DNA of 5,323 nucleotides from Chloroflexi bacterium RBG_16_48_8. Lineage in GTDB: Bacteria; Chloroflexota; Anaerolineae; Anaerolineales; E44-bin32. The stretch covers positions 39,566 through 44,888 of the forward strand of contig MGNI01000116.1 of assembly GCA_001795115.1 (NCBI GenBank). The letters run 5' to 3'. Position numbers and translations under genes: made by a program. Of this stretch, positions 1 to 5,323 are shown piece by piece. The notes under the pieces were generated by a model. That model saw only the letters and a list, made by a program, of their open reading frames with translations, had not been told where the DNA came from and made no database searches. Position 1 is the stretch's first letter. Each line of letters starts with the position of its first letter.

Positions 1-732
1 AAAGAAATTGCTGCAACTCAAAGGTTGGTTGTATTTCCTAAGATTGATCCATTAAAAGAGATCAGCCTCAACCCGGATGATCCCTTTGGCACCAGAAAAA
101 CCAACCGAAGGCTATTTGAGGATATCAGTTGTCCTATGGGTGTGCGCGATTATCGTCCTGAGGATGGTTTTCGCCGAATCCACTGGCCAGCAACTGCACG
201 TGTAGGAGAGCTTCAAACGCGGGTCTTTCAACCTGTCTCGGGGTTGGATCTCATTATTTGTCTTAATGTGGCAACCTTCGACCCACACTGGTTAGGGGTT
301 AAACCAAAATTGATGGAAGCCTTGGTCAGCAAGGCGGCTTCGCTCATCTATTATGGGTTTGGTCTGGGTTATCGCGTTGGGCTGATCTCCAACGGCGGGA
401 TCGCCTATGCTGGGCGTGCATTTCGGGTTCCACCTGGTCGATCGCCTAAACAGCTCCCCATCCTGCTCGAAGCACTGGCTGGGGTTACACCAGTGGTGAT
501 CTCTCCTTTCAGCCAATTCCTGATCGCCCAAGCTCCGAATTTGGAATACGGCTCCACACTCGTCATCGTAACGGGTGTGATAACACCTGCATTAACAGAA
601 GCCCTTCTACGTTTGAAGGCGCGATCAAGAAAGGTCATTCTGGTCTCGCTTGCCGAGGACCAGCCCCCAGCAATCGCTGGCGTTGAGGTGCTGCATCAAC
701 CCTTCCGGGAAGTAGAAGAGGGAGTGGAATGA
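1..732 (+). CDS. DUF58 domain-containing protein, 5'-truncated by window edge
   Basis: The reading frame is open from base 1, so the true start lies upstream; the TTG at 25 is only the first start-like codon in view and has no good ribosome site. 243 codons are visible. The DUF58 hallmark sits at 139-234: a G-x-R-x-Y-x-P-x-D segment followed by R-R-I-H-W and A-T-A-R, then G-E-L-Q-T-R. After it comes an alternating hydrophobic strand (LDLIICLNV) like the first strand of the von Willebrand A-like fold often seen in this family. The N-terminal membrane segments usual for DUF58 proteins must lie upstream. Family members often sit next to MoxR-type AAA ATPases and transglutaminase/DUF4129 membrane proteins and are thought to act in envelope-related assembly; the exact substrate is unknown. 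The stop overlaps the next start (ATGA, 729-732), indicating one operon with translational coupling. Family call firm, function open. Confidence 0.9.
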   Translation, partial: KEIAATQRLVVFPKIDPLKEISLNPDDPFGTRKTNRRLFEDISCPMGVRDYRPEDGFRRIHWPATARVGELQTRVFQPVSGLDLIICLNVATFDPHWLGVKPKLMEALVSKAASLIYYGFGLGYRVGLISNGGIAYAGRAFRVPPGRSPKQLPILLEALAGVTPVVISPFSQFLIAQAPNLEYGSTLVIVTGVITPALTEALLRLKARSRKVILVSLAEDQPPAIAGVEVLHQPFREVEEGVE

Positions 733-2216
733 CCCTGAGTAAGAAATCAATCTCCATGGATTTCCGGTCGTACCTAAGACAGGTCTTGTGGTACGAGTTG
801 GGCTTGATCTGGTTACTTATCATGGAACTGATGTGGATTCTTCCCTGGTTCCGCGCAATAACACCAGTTATTCAAGCACGAAGGTCTTTGGCCAGTTTTT
901 TTGGTTTGTTGATTTTCTTTTTTGTCGTGACCATTGCCAACCGCATCCTGCGCACGTTAGGATTGCGAACCCTGACGCACCGGCTCATTCTCATTGCGCT
1001 TCTTCTGCTGGGAATGTATTCTCTCTCCAGCATCCTGGTTTATCCAGAGTTAAGATTGGGTTTTGCGGAAATCGTCAATCGCACTTTAACCTCCTTGCAG
1101 AACATTTTGGAGCTGATCCCAGAAGGCTTTATCGTCATTCTTATGTGCATCTATCTTTGGTGGAGAGGGCTGGTCAACTCCTCCATAGGCACATTAGAGA
1201 TTCATACGACTGAAAGAAAATTCCGACTTGGGATTTTAGCGCTGGCCGCATTTGGTATCGTCTTCCGTGGGAAGCAGGTTGACTTTCTTCTCCAAGCAAT
1301 TCCCATCTATTTTGCATCGGGGTTGTTGGCCGTCACTTTCAGCCGAACGAGTTCTCTTAGCAGGGGTAGTACAGCCTTTCGTCTTCCATATACTGGGAGA
1401 TGGTTTATTGGAATGGCATTGATAACTGCTATCACCATTACCGCAGGATTATTAACAGGCCAGCTTTTACACAGCAGATTGGCGTATGCGATTTACCAAT
1501 TCTTCTTGGAAAGCTTCACCAAATTGCTGACATTCTTCGAAATTCTGCTTTTTCCAGTAGTTGAGATACTTGTGTATCTGGCTGAAAGAGAGATTGAGTT
1601 ATTGAGCGGTTTTATCGACCCAGATTCAATTCAAAGCCTTTTCAACCAGATGCAGGATCAACCAACCCCAGAGTTACCCATTGAACAAGGTGAATCCCTC
1701 TTCAAGCTGCCTCCCGAAGCCATCGCTGCGATTGCAGTCCTTCTTCTAACGGGGTTGATTATCCTATTGGTCCGACGAGCGCATCAACAGCAGCGTTATG
1801 GTCTACCCAAGATTGACGATGTGGGTGATACGATATATAAGCCCGAGAAGTTCCGAACTCGCCTCAAGAAGTTGCTAGATCAATTTCGAGAGGGTATAGA
1901 AACAATTCAGCAATTTGGAATTGGGAGAAGGATGATCACTGCGACAATCATTCGCAGGATCTATTCTCTCCTGTTGGATACAGCTGCAGATTTAGGTCAA
2001 CCAAGGCACAAAGCTGAGACACCTTATGAGTTCCAGCAGAAATTATCACAGATCTTTCCAAATCAGCTGGAGGAGATTGGAACCATAACCAATGCTTACG
2101 TACAGGTTCGCTATGGAGAGATCCCTGAAGAAGAAAGAATTATTACTCTGGTTGAAGAGGCTTGGTCTTCGATTGAGATGGAAGCCCGAAGACTGGGAAG
2201 GAAAATACATGCGTGA
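729..2216 (+). CDS. Multi-pass membrane protein with C-terminal DUF4129-like domain
   Basis: This 495-residue protein starts at an ATG overlapping the upstream stop, with a purine-rich GAGGGAG just before it. Hydrophobic segments that look membrane-spanning lie near residues 20-41, 54-72, 84-103, 131-149, 165-205 (one or two passes), 226-246, 257-283 and 341-358, so about eight or nine passes. The soluble C-terminal part (about 400-490) has the DUF4129 look: helices, then T-P-Y-E-F near 431-435 and Y-V-Q-V-R-Y-G near 467-473, followed by acidic residues. In TgpA-like proteins DUF4129 follows a transglutaminase domain; here no transglutaminase core with Cys-His-Asp is visible, only membrane passes plus the tail. 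With the DUF58 neighbour it probably forms part of a membrane complex of unknown task. It has no recognised enzyme motif. Topology is read by eye and pass borders are approximate. Confidence 0.85.
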   Translation: MTLSKKSISMDFRSYLRQVLWYELGLIWLLIMELMWILPWFRAITPVIQARRSLASFFGLLIFFFVVTIANRILRTLGLRTLTHRLILIALLLLGMYSLSSILVYPELRLGFAEIVNRTLTSLQNILELIPEGFIVILMCIYLWWRGLVNSSIGTLEIHTTERKFRLGILALAAFGIVFRGKQVDFLLQAIPIYFASGLLAVTFSRTSSLSRGSTAFRLPYTGRWFIGMALITAITITAGLLTGQLLHSRLAYAIYQFFLESFTKLLTFFEILLFPVVEILVYLAEREIELLSGFIDPDSIQSLFNQMQDQPTPELPIEQGESLFKLPPEAIAAIAVLLLTGLIILLVRRAHQQQRYGLPKIDDVGDTIYKPEKFRTRLKKLLDQFREGIETIQQFGIGRRMITATIIRRIYSLLLDTAADLGQPRHKAETPYEFQQKLSQIFPNQLEEIGTITNAYVQVRYGEIPEEERIITLVEEAWSSIEMEARRLGRKIHA

Positions 2217-2332
2217 ATCGGAAAAATGTGGTATTGGTCATAGGTTGATGGAATGCGTTTAATACATCAGAAACTTTGCCATTTCCGTGGGGTTATACTT
2301 CATGAATCCACACAGCATTGGTTGAGGATAAG

Positions 2333-2941
2333 ATGAGCTCACAGAGAGAGGAAGAGCTTCAGCTTGTCCATCTTGCGGGATCACAACCGGAAGCCTTTGG
2401 CGAACTTTATGAACGTCATGTTCGTAAAATTTATAATTACATTTATTATCGGACAGGTAATCATGATGATGCGGAGGATTTGACTGCAAGAGTTTTCCAG
2501 AGAGCACTGAAGCATGTGGCCAATTTCCAGGATCAAGGAGTCCCTTTCTCTGCCTGGTTGTACCGGATCGCACATAATTTAGTAGCCAATTGGCATCGCG
2601 ATCGAAGTCGAAAGCCAGTCGTTCCACTTGAGGATCACCTGTTTGTTCGTGGATCAGGTGATCATCCAGAGATGGAAGCCATTGCCATCGAAGAGCGAGA
2701 AATACTACTTGCAGCAGTGCAACGCCTTCCTCCAGAACGACAACAACTCTTGATCTTTAAGTTTGTGGAGCGTCTCACAAATGCGGAAATTGGTCGCATT
2801 ATGGATCGAACGGAAGGAGCGATAAAAAGCCTTTATCACCGAACCTTGAACGCGCTCCGGGAAGAAGTTGGAAGATTGGATGATGAGAAAGTTCCGAATA
2901 GCAAAAAGGGAAGGAAGAAGAAGATCGATCCTTCTCCATGA
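2333..2941 (+). CDS. RNA polymerase sigma factor, ECF (sigma-70) family
   Basis: This 202-residue protein directs RNA polymerase to a specific promoter set. Region 2 spans about residues 21-90: A-F-G-E-L-Y, D-D-A-E-D-L-T (45-51), and the promoter -10 contact helix F-S-A-W-L-Y-R-I-A-H-N (72-82). Region 4 spans about 123-177: L-P-P-E-R-Q-Q-L-L, then the helix-turn-helix T-N-A-E-I-G-R-I-M-D-R-T-E-G-A-I-K-S-L. A lysine-rich tail follows (191-197). I chose ATG 2333 because GAGG at 2324-2327 lies 5 nt before it; an in-frame TTG at 2318 would add five residues but has no ribosome site. Gene length is normal for ECF factors. It is followed 42 nt later by a small membrane protein, the usual place for an anti-sigma factor, so activity is probably held at the membrane until a signal arrives. 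Signal and regulon are not visible here. Confidence 0.95.
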   Translation: MSSQREEELQLVHLAGSQPEAFGELYERHVRKIYNYIYYRTGNHDDAEDLTARVFQRALKHVANFQDQGVPFSAWLYRIAHNLVANWHRDRSRKPVVPLEDHLFVRGSGDHPEMEAIAIEEREILLAAVQRLPPERQQLLIFKFVERLTNAEIGRIMDRTEGAIKSLYHRTLNALREEVGRLDDEKVPNSKKGRKKKIDPSP

Positions 2942-2983
2942 AGGCAAGATTTTTATCCATTTGTATGGACGGGAGGACAGTAA

Positions 2984-3289
2984 ATGCTCTTGGGTTCCAT
3001 GAAAAATTCAATTTCCACAAAAGAGCTGGAGCAATGGCTAACACAGGTTTTTGTACCTGTTGAACCCAGGGAGATATTTATCCGTCGATTGAAAGCAAGA
3101 TTGCTGAAGTATCGGGGTAATCAGGTTTTTTCGATTTGGATGGTCATCGTAGTTGTGGCCATGGTGCTCATGTTCATGTTGACCTGGTTGGGTTTCTTAT
3201 TGAGGATCCTCCTTCTTATAACGAGTTTGTTCGCTGATAGAAGACAAAGATCTCGCAGAGAAAGGCCATTGTCTATCGCGGGTGGATAA
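2984..3289 (+). CDS. Small membrane protein, putative anti-sigma factor for the adjacent ECF sigma
   Basis: The 101-residue product starts at ATG 2984, with a strong GGGAGG at 2971-2976 spaced 7 nt. Residues 1-48 are soluble, with a P-V-E-P-R-E-x-F-I-R-R-L-K-A-R-L stretch (25-40) likely forming an amphipathic helix. Residues 51-83 are almost wholly hydrophobic, broken by Arg74, so one long pass plus a membrane-surface helix or a tight two-pass hairpin. The tail (86-93) is very basic and would sit in the cytoplasm. There is no Cys and no His, so the zinc-binding anti-sigma (ZAS, HxxxCxxC) fold is excluded. The anti-sigma role is inferred from position directly after the sigma gene, from size and from membrane character; no known anti-sigma domain is recognisable. 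It could instead be an unrelated membrane peptide. The stop codon runs straight into the terminator hairpin. Confidence 0.75.
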   Translation: MLLGSMKNSISTKELEQWLTQVFVPVEPREIFIRRLKARLLKYRGNQVFSIWMVIVVVAMVLMFMLTWLGFLLRILLLITSLFADRRQRSRRERPLSIAGG

Positions 3290-3317
3290 AAAAGGCTGCC
3301 TCTAAGACAGCCTTTTT
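3288..3317. terminator. Bidirectional Rho-independent terminator between converging genes
   Basis: The stem arms AAAAAGGCTG (3289-3298) and CAGCCTTTTT (3308-3317) pair perfectly around a 9-nt loop. On the plus strand the GGCTG/CAGCC core is followed by five T; on the minus strand it is followed by six T (complement of 3288-3293). It starts within the stop codon of the sigma-partner gene and lies 16 nt past the stop of the minus-strand DUF59 gene, so it can end both convergent transcripts. Confidence 0.9.
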
Positions 3318-3333
3318 GAAGGAATCCTGACCC

Positions 3334-3678
3334 TTATAACAAACCCCAATCCGCCGTTGCCCCATCTTCCATCATGCTGGGTTCCCAGTACTCTCTCCCA
3401 ATCTCTATTTTTGTTGGAACAGTTAACACCTGTTCAGCTCTGGATCTTGTCATCTCGAGTAAGGCCGGACCATATGGGCAATAGGGGGTAGTTAGAATCA
3501 TCTGAACATGGAGTTTATCCTGGCGCATTGAAACATCCCTGATAAGACCTAGTTCAATCACGCTCAGACCAAGCTCTGGATCCAACACTTCCCTTAAAGC
3601 TGTTCGGAGTGTTTCTGCTTTTTCAGGGTGAGTTGAATCCAATTCCCATAATTTAACTGACGTTTCTGAGTCCGTCAT
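3334..3678 (-). CDS. DUF59/MIP18 family Fe-S cluster assembly factor (SufT-like)
   Basis: The 114-residue protein carries the DUF59 pattern: V-L-D-P-E-L-G (31-37), V-I-E-L-G-L-I-R-D-V (40-49), and T-T-P-Y-C-P-Y-G-P (63-71), whose Cys67 is the conserved cysteine of the family. The tail has W-E-P near 98-100. DUF59 proteins (bacterial SufT, eukaryotic MIP18/CIA2) help mature or deliver Fe-S clusters; PaaD of phenylacetate oxidation is a relative but no such genes are nearby. The frame is open upstream to 3774, but ATG 3678 is chosen because it begins 4 nt after the regulator's stop, has a GGAAGGA (3689-3695) about 10 nt upstream, and matches the family start; the longer frame would overlap the regulator by about 90 nt. 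It is co-transcribed with sufR, supporting a role in cluster assembly. Whether it is a true SufT orthologue is not settled. Confidence 0.88.
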   Translation of the reverse strand: MTDSETSVKLWELDSTHPEKAETLRTALREVLDPELGLSVIELGLIRDVSMRQDKLHVQMILTTPYCPYGPALLEMTRSRAEQVLTVPTKIEIGREYWEPSMMEDGATADWGLL

Positions 3679-3682
3679 GTGT

Positions 3683-4312
3683 TTATGATCCTTCCTTTCC
3701 CTCCAATTGTACAGAAAAAGTACAACAATTATCTCCCTTGAGGATACATGTAACCCTCTCAACAGGCACTTCAAGAGCGTTAGCGATAAAAGTCTGATCG
3801 ATCACGCAAACTTCAGGATGCGACTTTCCAATCCGGAAATAAGGGCAACTGAGCTCGTGAATGAGAAGTTCACCATCCTTATTCTCTATCTTGACCTCAA
3901 ATCCCTCTTCGGATAAAAGAGTTCCAAGACCCTTAATTCGATCTTCAAGGTCTAAACCCTCAAATTGATGTATACGTGCATCAGACATGGATGTTGCGAC
4001 ACCAGTAAAGATCTCCACCAATTTTTCTTGGGGTAGAGAGCCTTTAAGTTCCTTCAAGATGTGATTGGTTAATTGATAATACCTTCGAGGGAAACGCTCA
4101 AGACCTTTATCGGTTAGCGAATAAATGTGGTAAGGCCTTCCAACTCCGTGACGGGCTTCTTCCACGGCGACAAGGCCTTCGGCTTGCAGGCTGGACAGGT
4201 GATGTCGTACAGAGATGGGCGAAATGTCAGCCGCCTCCGCCAATTCTTTCACTGTACAGCTGCCCTGCATTCGAAGGCTTTTCAGAATCGTGTCTCTTGT
4301 TGGTGAACTCAT
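3683..4312 (-). CDS. sufR: SufR-like Fe-S-sensing winged-helix transcriptional repressor
   Basis: From ATG 4312 this is 209 residues. The N-terminal winged helix (about 4-72) shows T-R-D-T-I-L-K-S-L, then V-K-E-L-A-E-A-A-D-I-S-P-I-S-V-R-H-H-L-S-S-L (recognition helix), the wing G-V-G-R-P-Y-H-I-Y-S-L-T and F-P-R-R-Y, all typical of SufR. The C-terminal part has Cys156, Cys169 and Cys197 spaced C-X12-C-X27-C, the spacing I recall for the [4Fe-4S] ligands of actinobacterial SufR; Cys189 and Cys196 are extra. Family knowledge: cluster-loaded SufR represses the suf operon. The frame extends to ATG 4360, but that codon and ATG 4330 lie inside the palindrome and the predicted extended -10; the predicted transcript starts at about 4314, so ATG 4312 with a leaderless mRNA fits best. 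It is divergent from sufC and sits upstream of the DUF59 gene. Confidence 0.88.
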   Translation of the reverse strand: MSSPTRDTILKSLRMQGSCTVKELAEAADISPISVRHHLSSLQAEGLVAVEEARHGVGRPYHIYSLTDKGLERFPRRYYQLTNHILKELKGSLPQEKLVEIFTGVATSMSDARIHQFEGLDLEDRIKGLGTLLSEEGFEVKIENKDGELLIHELSCPYFRIGKSHPEVCVIDQTFIANALEVPVERVTCILKGDNCCTFSVQLEGKEGS

Positions 4313-4320
4313 GCGCAGTG

Positions 4321-4350
4321 AGTATAGCATGGGTTGTGGTATTGTGTCAA
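4321..4350 (-). promoter_or_regulatory. Promoter of sufR-DUF59 operon
   Basis: Reading the minus strand: -35 TTGACA (4350-4345, full consensus), an 18-nt spacer, then TATACT (4326-4321, five of six) preceded by TGC, an extended -10. The predicted start is near 4314, about 2 nt before ATG 4312, implying a leaderless message. The -35 is the outer end of the 36-bp inverted repeat, so repressor binding there should block it (autoregulation). Confidence 0.82.
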
Positions 4351-4380
4351 TATTTATCATAAATATGATAAATATTGACA
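4345..4380. promoter_or_regulatory. 36-bp perfect inverted repeat, candidate SufR operator
   Basis: The arm at 4345-4360 (TGTCAATATTTATCAT) is the exact reverse complement of 4365-4380, with AAAT between them. The match stops at the next base pair out. Both outer ends are TTGACA -35 boxes of the two divergent promoters. Within it an 8-mer ATAAATAT or its complement occurs three times at 9-bp steps (4350-4357 inverted, 4359-4366, 4368-4375). It does not resemble the cyanobacterial SufR site CAAC-N6-GTTG. Binding by the adjacent SufR is inferred from position and symmetry. Confidence 0.88.
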
Positions 4381-4403
4381 GTTATGGGAGGGCATGCTAT
4401 AAT
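4375..4403 (+). promoter_or_regulatory. Consensus sigma-70 promoter of sufCB operon
   Basis: TTGACA (4375-4380), a 17-nt spacer and TATAAT (4398-4403) match the housekeeping consensus in all twelve positions with ideal spacing, and TGC precedes the -10 (extended -10). The predicted start is near 4410, giving a leader of about 53 nt before sufC. Such a strong promoter needs tight control, consistent with its -35 lying in the operator palindrome. A short inverted repeat GGCAT/ATGCC (4391-4395, 4402-4406) also flanks the -10. Confidence 0.9.
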
Positions 4404-4462
4404 GCCATCCAGTATTTATGGATGGTGAAGTGATATATTCCATCGAAGTTGGAGGCTTTTAC

Positions 4463-5245
4463 ATGTCATCTGCCCTTGAAATTCGAAATATCCATGCAAA
4501 GGTCGAAGGGAAGGAGATCCTTAAGGGTGTGAATCTGGTGGTTAAACCAGGGGAGATCCACGCTTTAATGGGGCCAAATGGAACAGGGAAGTCCACCCTG
4601 GCGAATGTTCTCATGGGACATCCATCCTTTGAAGTGACCGAGGGAGAAATTTTCTTTAAGGGGGAAAATATCCTCGACATGGCACCCGACGAACGTTCTC
4701 GTTTAGGGTTGTTTTTGGCTTTTCAATATCCGGTTGCCATTCCTGGTCTGACAGTAGCCAACTTCTTGCGTTCCGCTATCAATGCACATCGAAAAGCCAG
4801 TGATCCTGAGGATCGAGGGATCCCGATTCCGCAATTTCGGACATTGCTCAAGCAAAAGATGGATATGCTTGAGATGCCGCATGAATTTGCTGGGAGGTAT
4901 TTAAACGAAGGTTTTTCCGGTGGGGAGAAGAAAAGGGCAGAGATCCTACAACTGGCAACCCTTGAGCCTACAATCGCTATTTTAGATGAAACGGATTCGG
5001 GACTCGATATTGATGCGTTGAGGATTGTTTCAGAGGGTGTAAATGCGCTTGCAGGCCCAGATTTGGGCGTATTGGTGATTACACATTATCAACGGATTTT
5101 AAATTACATCAAACCCCAGTTCGTGCACATCATGTTAGACGGCCAAATCGTAGAGTCGGGTGGACCGGAGTTGGCGGAGCATTTAGAAGAGCATGGATAT
5201 CAGATGATACGTGAACGAAGCAATGGGAAGGATGCAGAGGTATAG
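4463..5245 (+). CDS. sufC: SufC, Fe-S cluster assembly ATPase
   Basis: The 260-residue protein is the ABC-type ATPase of the cytosolic SufBCD scaffold, where ATP binding reshapes SufB/SufD during [Fe-S] assembly. All nucleotide-binding motifs are intact: Walker A G-P-N-G-T-G-K-S-T (37-45), Q-loop Gln88 in A-F-Q-Y-P, signature F-S-G-G-E-K-K-R (151-158), Walker B I-A-I-L-D-E (171-176), the SufC-typical D-S-G-L-D-I-D-A-L (178-186) and the switch His208 in I-T-H-Y. The S-G-G-E-K-K-R signature and S-G-L-D-I-D-A-L separate SufC from transport ABC proteins, and no membrane partner is present. I chose ATG 4463 because GGAGG (4451-4455) lies 7 nt upstream; an in-frame ATG at 4418 lacks a ribosome site and would add 15 residues. 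It is first in its operon, 2 nt before sufB, driven by the consensus promoter at 4375-4403. Confidence 0.97.
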   Translation: MSSALEIRNIHAKVEGKEILKGVNLVVKPGEIHALMGPNGTGKSTLANVLMGHPSFEVTEGEIFFKGENILDMAPDERSRLGLFLAFQYPVAIPGLTVANFLRSAINAHRKASDPEDRGIPIPQFRTLLKQKMDMLEMPHEFAGRYLNEGFSGGEKKRAEILQLATLEPTIAILDETDSGLDIDALRIVSEGVNALAGPDLGVLVITHYQRILNYIKPQFVHIMLDGQIVESGGPELAEHLEEHGYQMIRERSNGKDAEV

Positions 5246-5247
5246 GT

Positions 5248-5323
5248 ATGGCAACCCCTACGGATGTCCATTCGCTTGCGGGAATGGGTGAATATAAATA
5301 TGGATTTCAGGACCCGGATGTAA
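5248..5323 (+). CDS. sufB: SufB, Fe-S scaffold protein, N-terminal fragment cut by window end
   Basis: Only 25 codons are visible. They start at ATG 5248, two bases after the sufC stop, with GAGG (5237-5240) spaced 7 nt. The G-E-Y-K-Y-G-F-x-D-P-D run (residues 14-24) is the conserved start of SufB; SufD lacks this Y-K-Y-G-F motif. SufB forms the main scaffold of the SufBC2D complex on which clusters are built with sulfur from a SufS-type desulfurase. Identification rests on a short stretch plus the position directly after sufC. Confidence 0.85.
   Translation, partial: MATPTDVHSLAGMGEYKYGFQDPDV

Noticed and set aside
788..1213. 141-codon plus-strand open frame inside the membrane protein gene
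   Set aside because: It is wholly inside a gene with clear membrane segments, lacks a ribosome site and recognisable motifs, and is rich in Cys/His as expected for a shifted frame.
2245..2269. Possible hairpin TGATG/CATCA after the DUF4129 gene
   Set aside because: The stem is only five weak pairs with a 14-nt loop and no T tract, so no terminator is called between 2217 and 2332.
2276..2299. Promoter for the sigma gene: TATACT at 2294-2299, with TTGCCA at 2276-2281
   Set aside because: The spacing between the two is only 12 nt and no good -35 lies at 16-18 nt. TATACT may still be a real -10 or an ECF-type site may exist (AAACTT at 2271-2276), but the evidence is too weak to call.
2318..2332. 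TTG start for the ECF sigma factor
   Set aside because: There is no ribosome site before TTG 2318, while GAGG is well placed before ATG 2333.
3679..3774. Extended N-terminus of the DUF59 protein
   Set aside because: The extra 32 residues would overlap the regulator's coding region, show no family similarity, and are the antisense-like by-product of an open frame.
4391..4406. GGCAT/ATGCC inverted repeat around the sufC -10 as a second operator
   Set aside because: Five-bp arms are easily met by chance and part is fixed by the -10 sequence itself.
4418..4462. In-frame upstream ATG for sufC at 4418
   Set aside because: It has no Shine-Dalgarno and lies only about 8 nt after the predicted transcription start; ATG 4463 has GGAGG at 7 nt and matches the usual SufC start.

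Overview
The window reads as an ordinary bacterial chromosome segment of moderate GC. It holds eight genes in three transcription blocks, closely packed and with Shine-Dalgarno sites where expected. The gene content (a DUF58/DUF4129 pair, an ECF sigma factor paired with a tiny membrane protein, and a SufR-type regulator divergent from sufC-sufB) suggests Chloroflexota, perhaps Anaerolineae. That placement is inference from gene style, not from a marker gene.

Layout. 1-2216 (+): the 3' part of a DUF58 protein gene overlaps by four bases (ATGA) a gene for a multi-pass membrane protein with a DUF4129-like tail. 2333-3289 (+): an ECF sigma factor, then a 101-residue membrane protein that is probably its membrane-bound partner. 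A hairpin with A/T tracts on both sides (3288-3317) ends this block and also the facing minus-strand block. 3334-4312 (-): a SufR-like winged-helix regulator with three C-terminal cysteines spaced C-X12-C-X27-C, followed after 4 nt by a DUF59/MIP18 (SufT-like) Fe-S assembly factor. 4463-5323 (+): sufC, then the first 25 codons of sufB, which runs off the window.

The most striking part is the divergent control region at 4321-4403. A perfect 36-bp inverted repeat (16-bp arms, 4-nt spacer) carries a consensus TTGACA -35 box at each outer end, one for each direction. Each has a matching extended -10 (TGC-TATAAT for sufC, TGC-TATACT for the regulator). A regulator dimer on this repeat would be expected to shut both promoters at once. 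The regulator's predicted transcription start lies about 2 nt before ATG 4312, so its mRNA appears leaderless. Working model: when Fe-S clusters are plentiful, cluster-loaded SufR represses itself, the DUF59 factor and sufCB; when clusters are lost, all are derepressed.

No tRNA, rRNA, CRISPR array, insertion sequence or phage gene was seen. No gene-free stretch exceeds 300 bases; the longest are 2217-2332 and 4313-4462.
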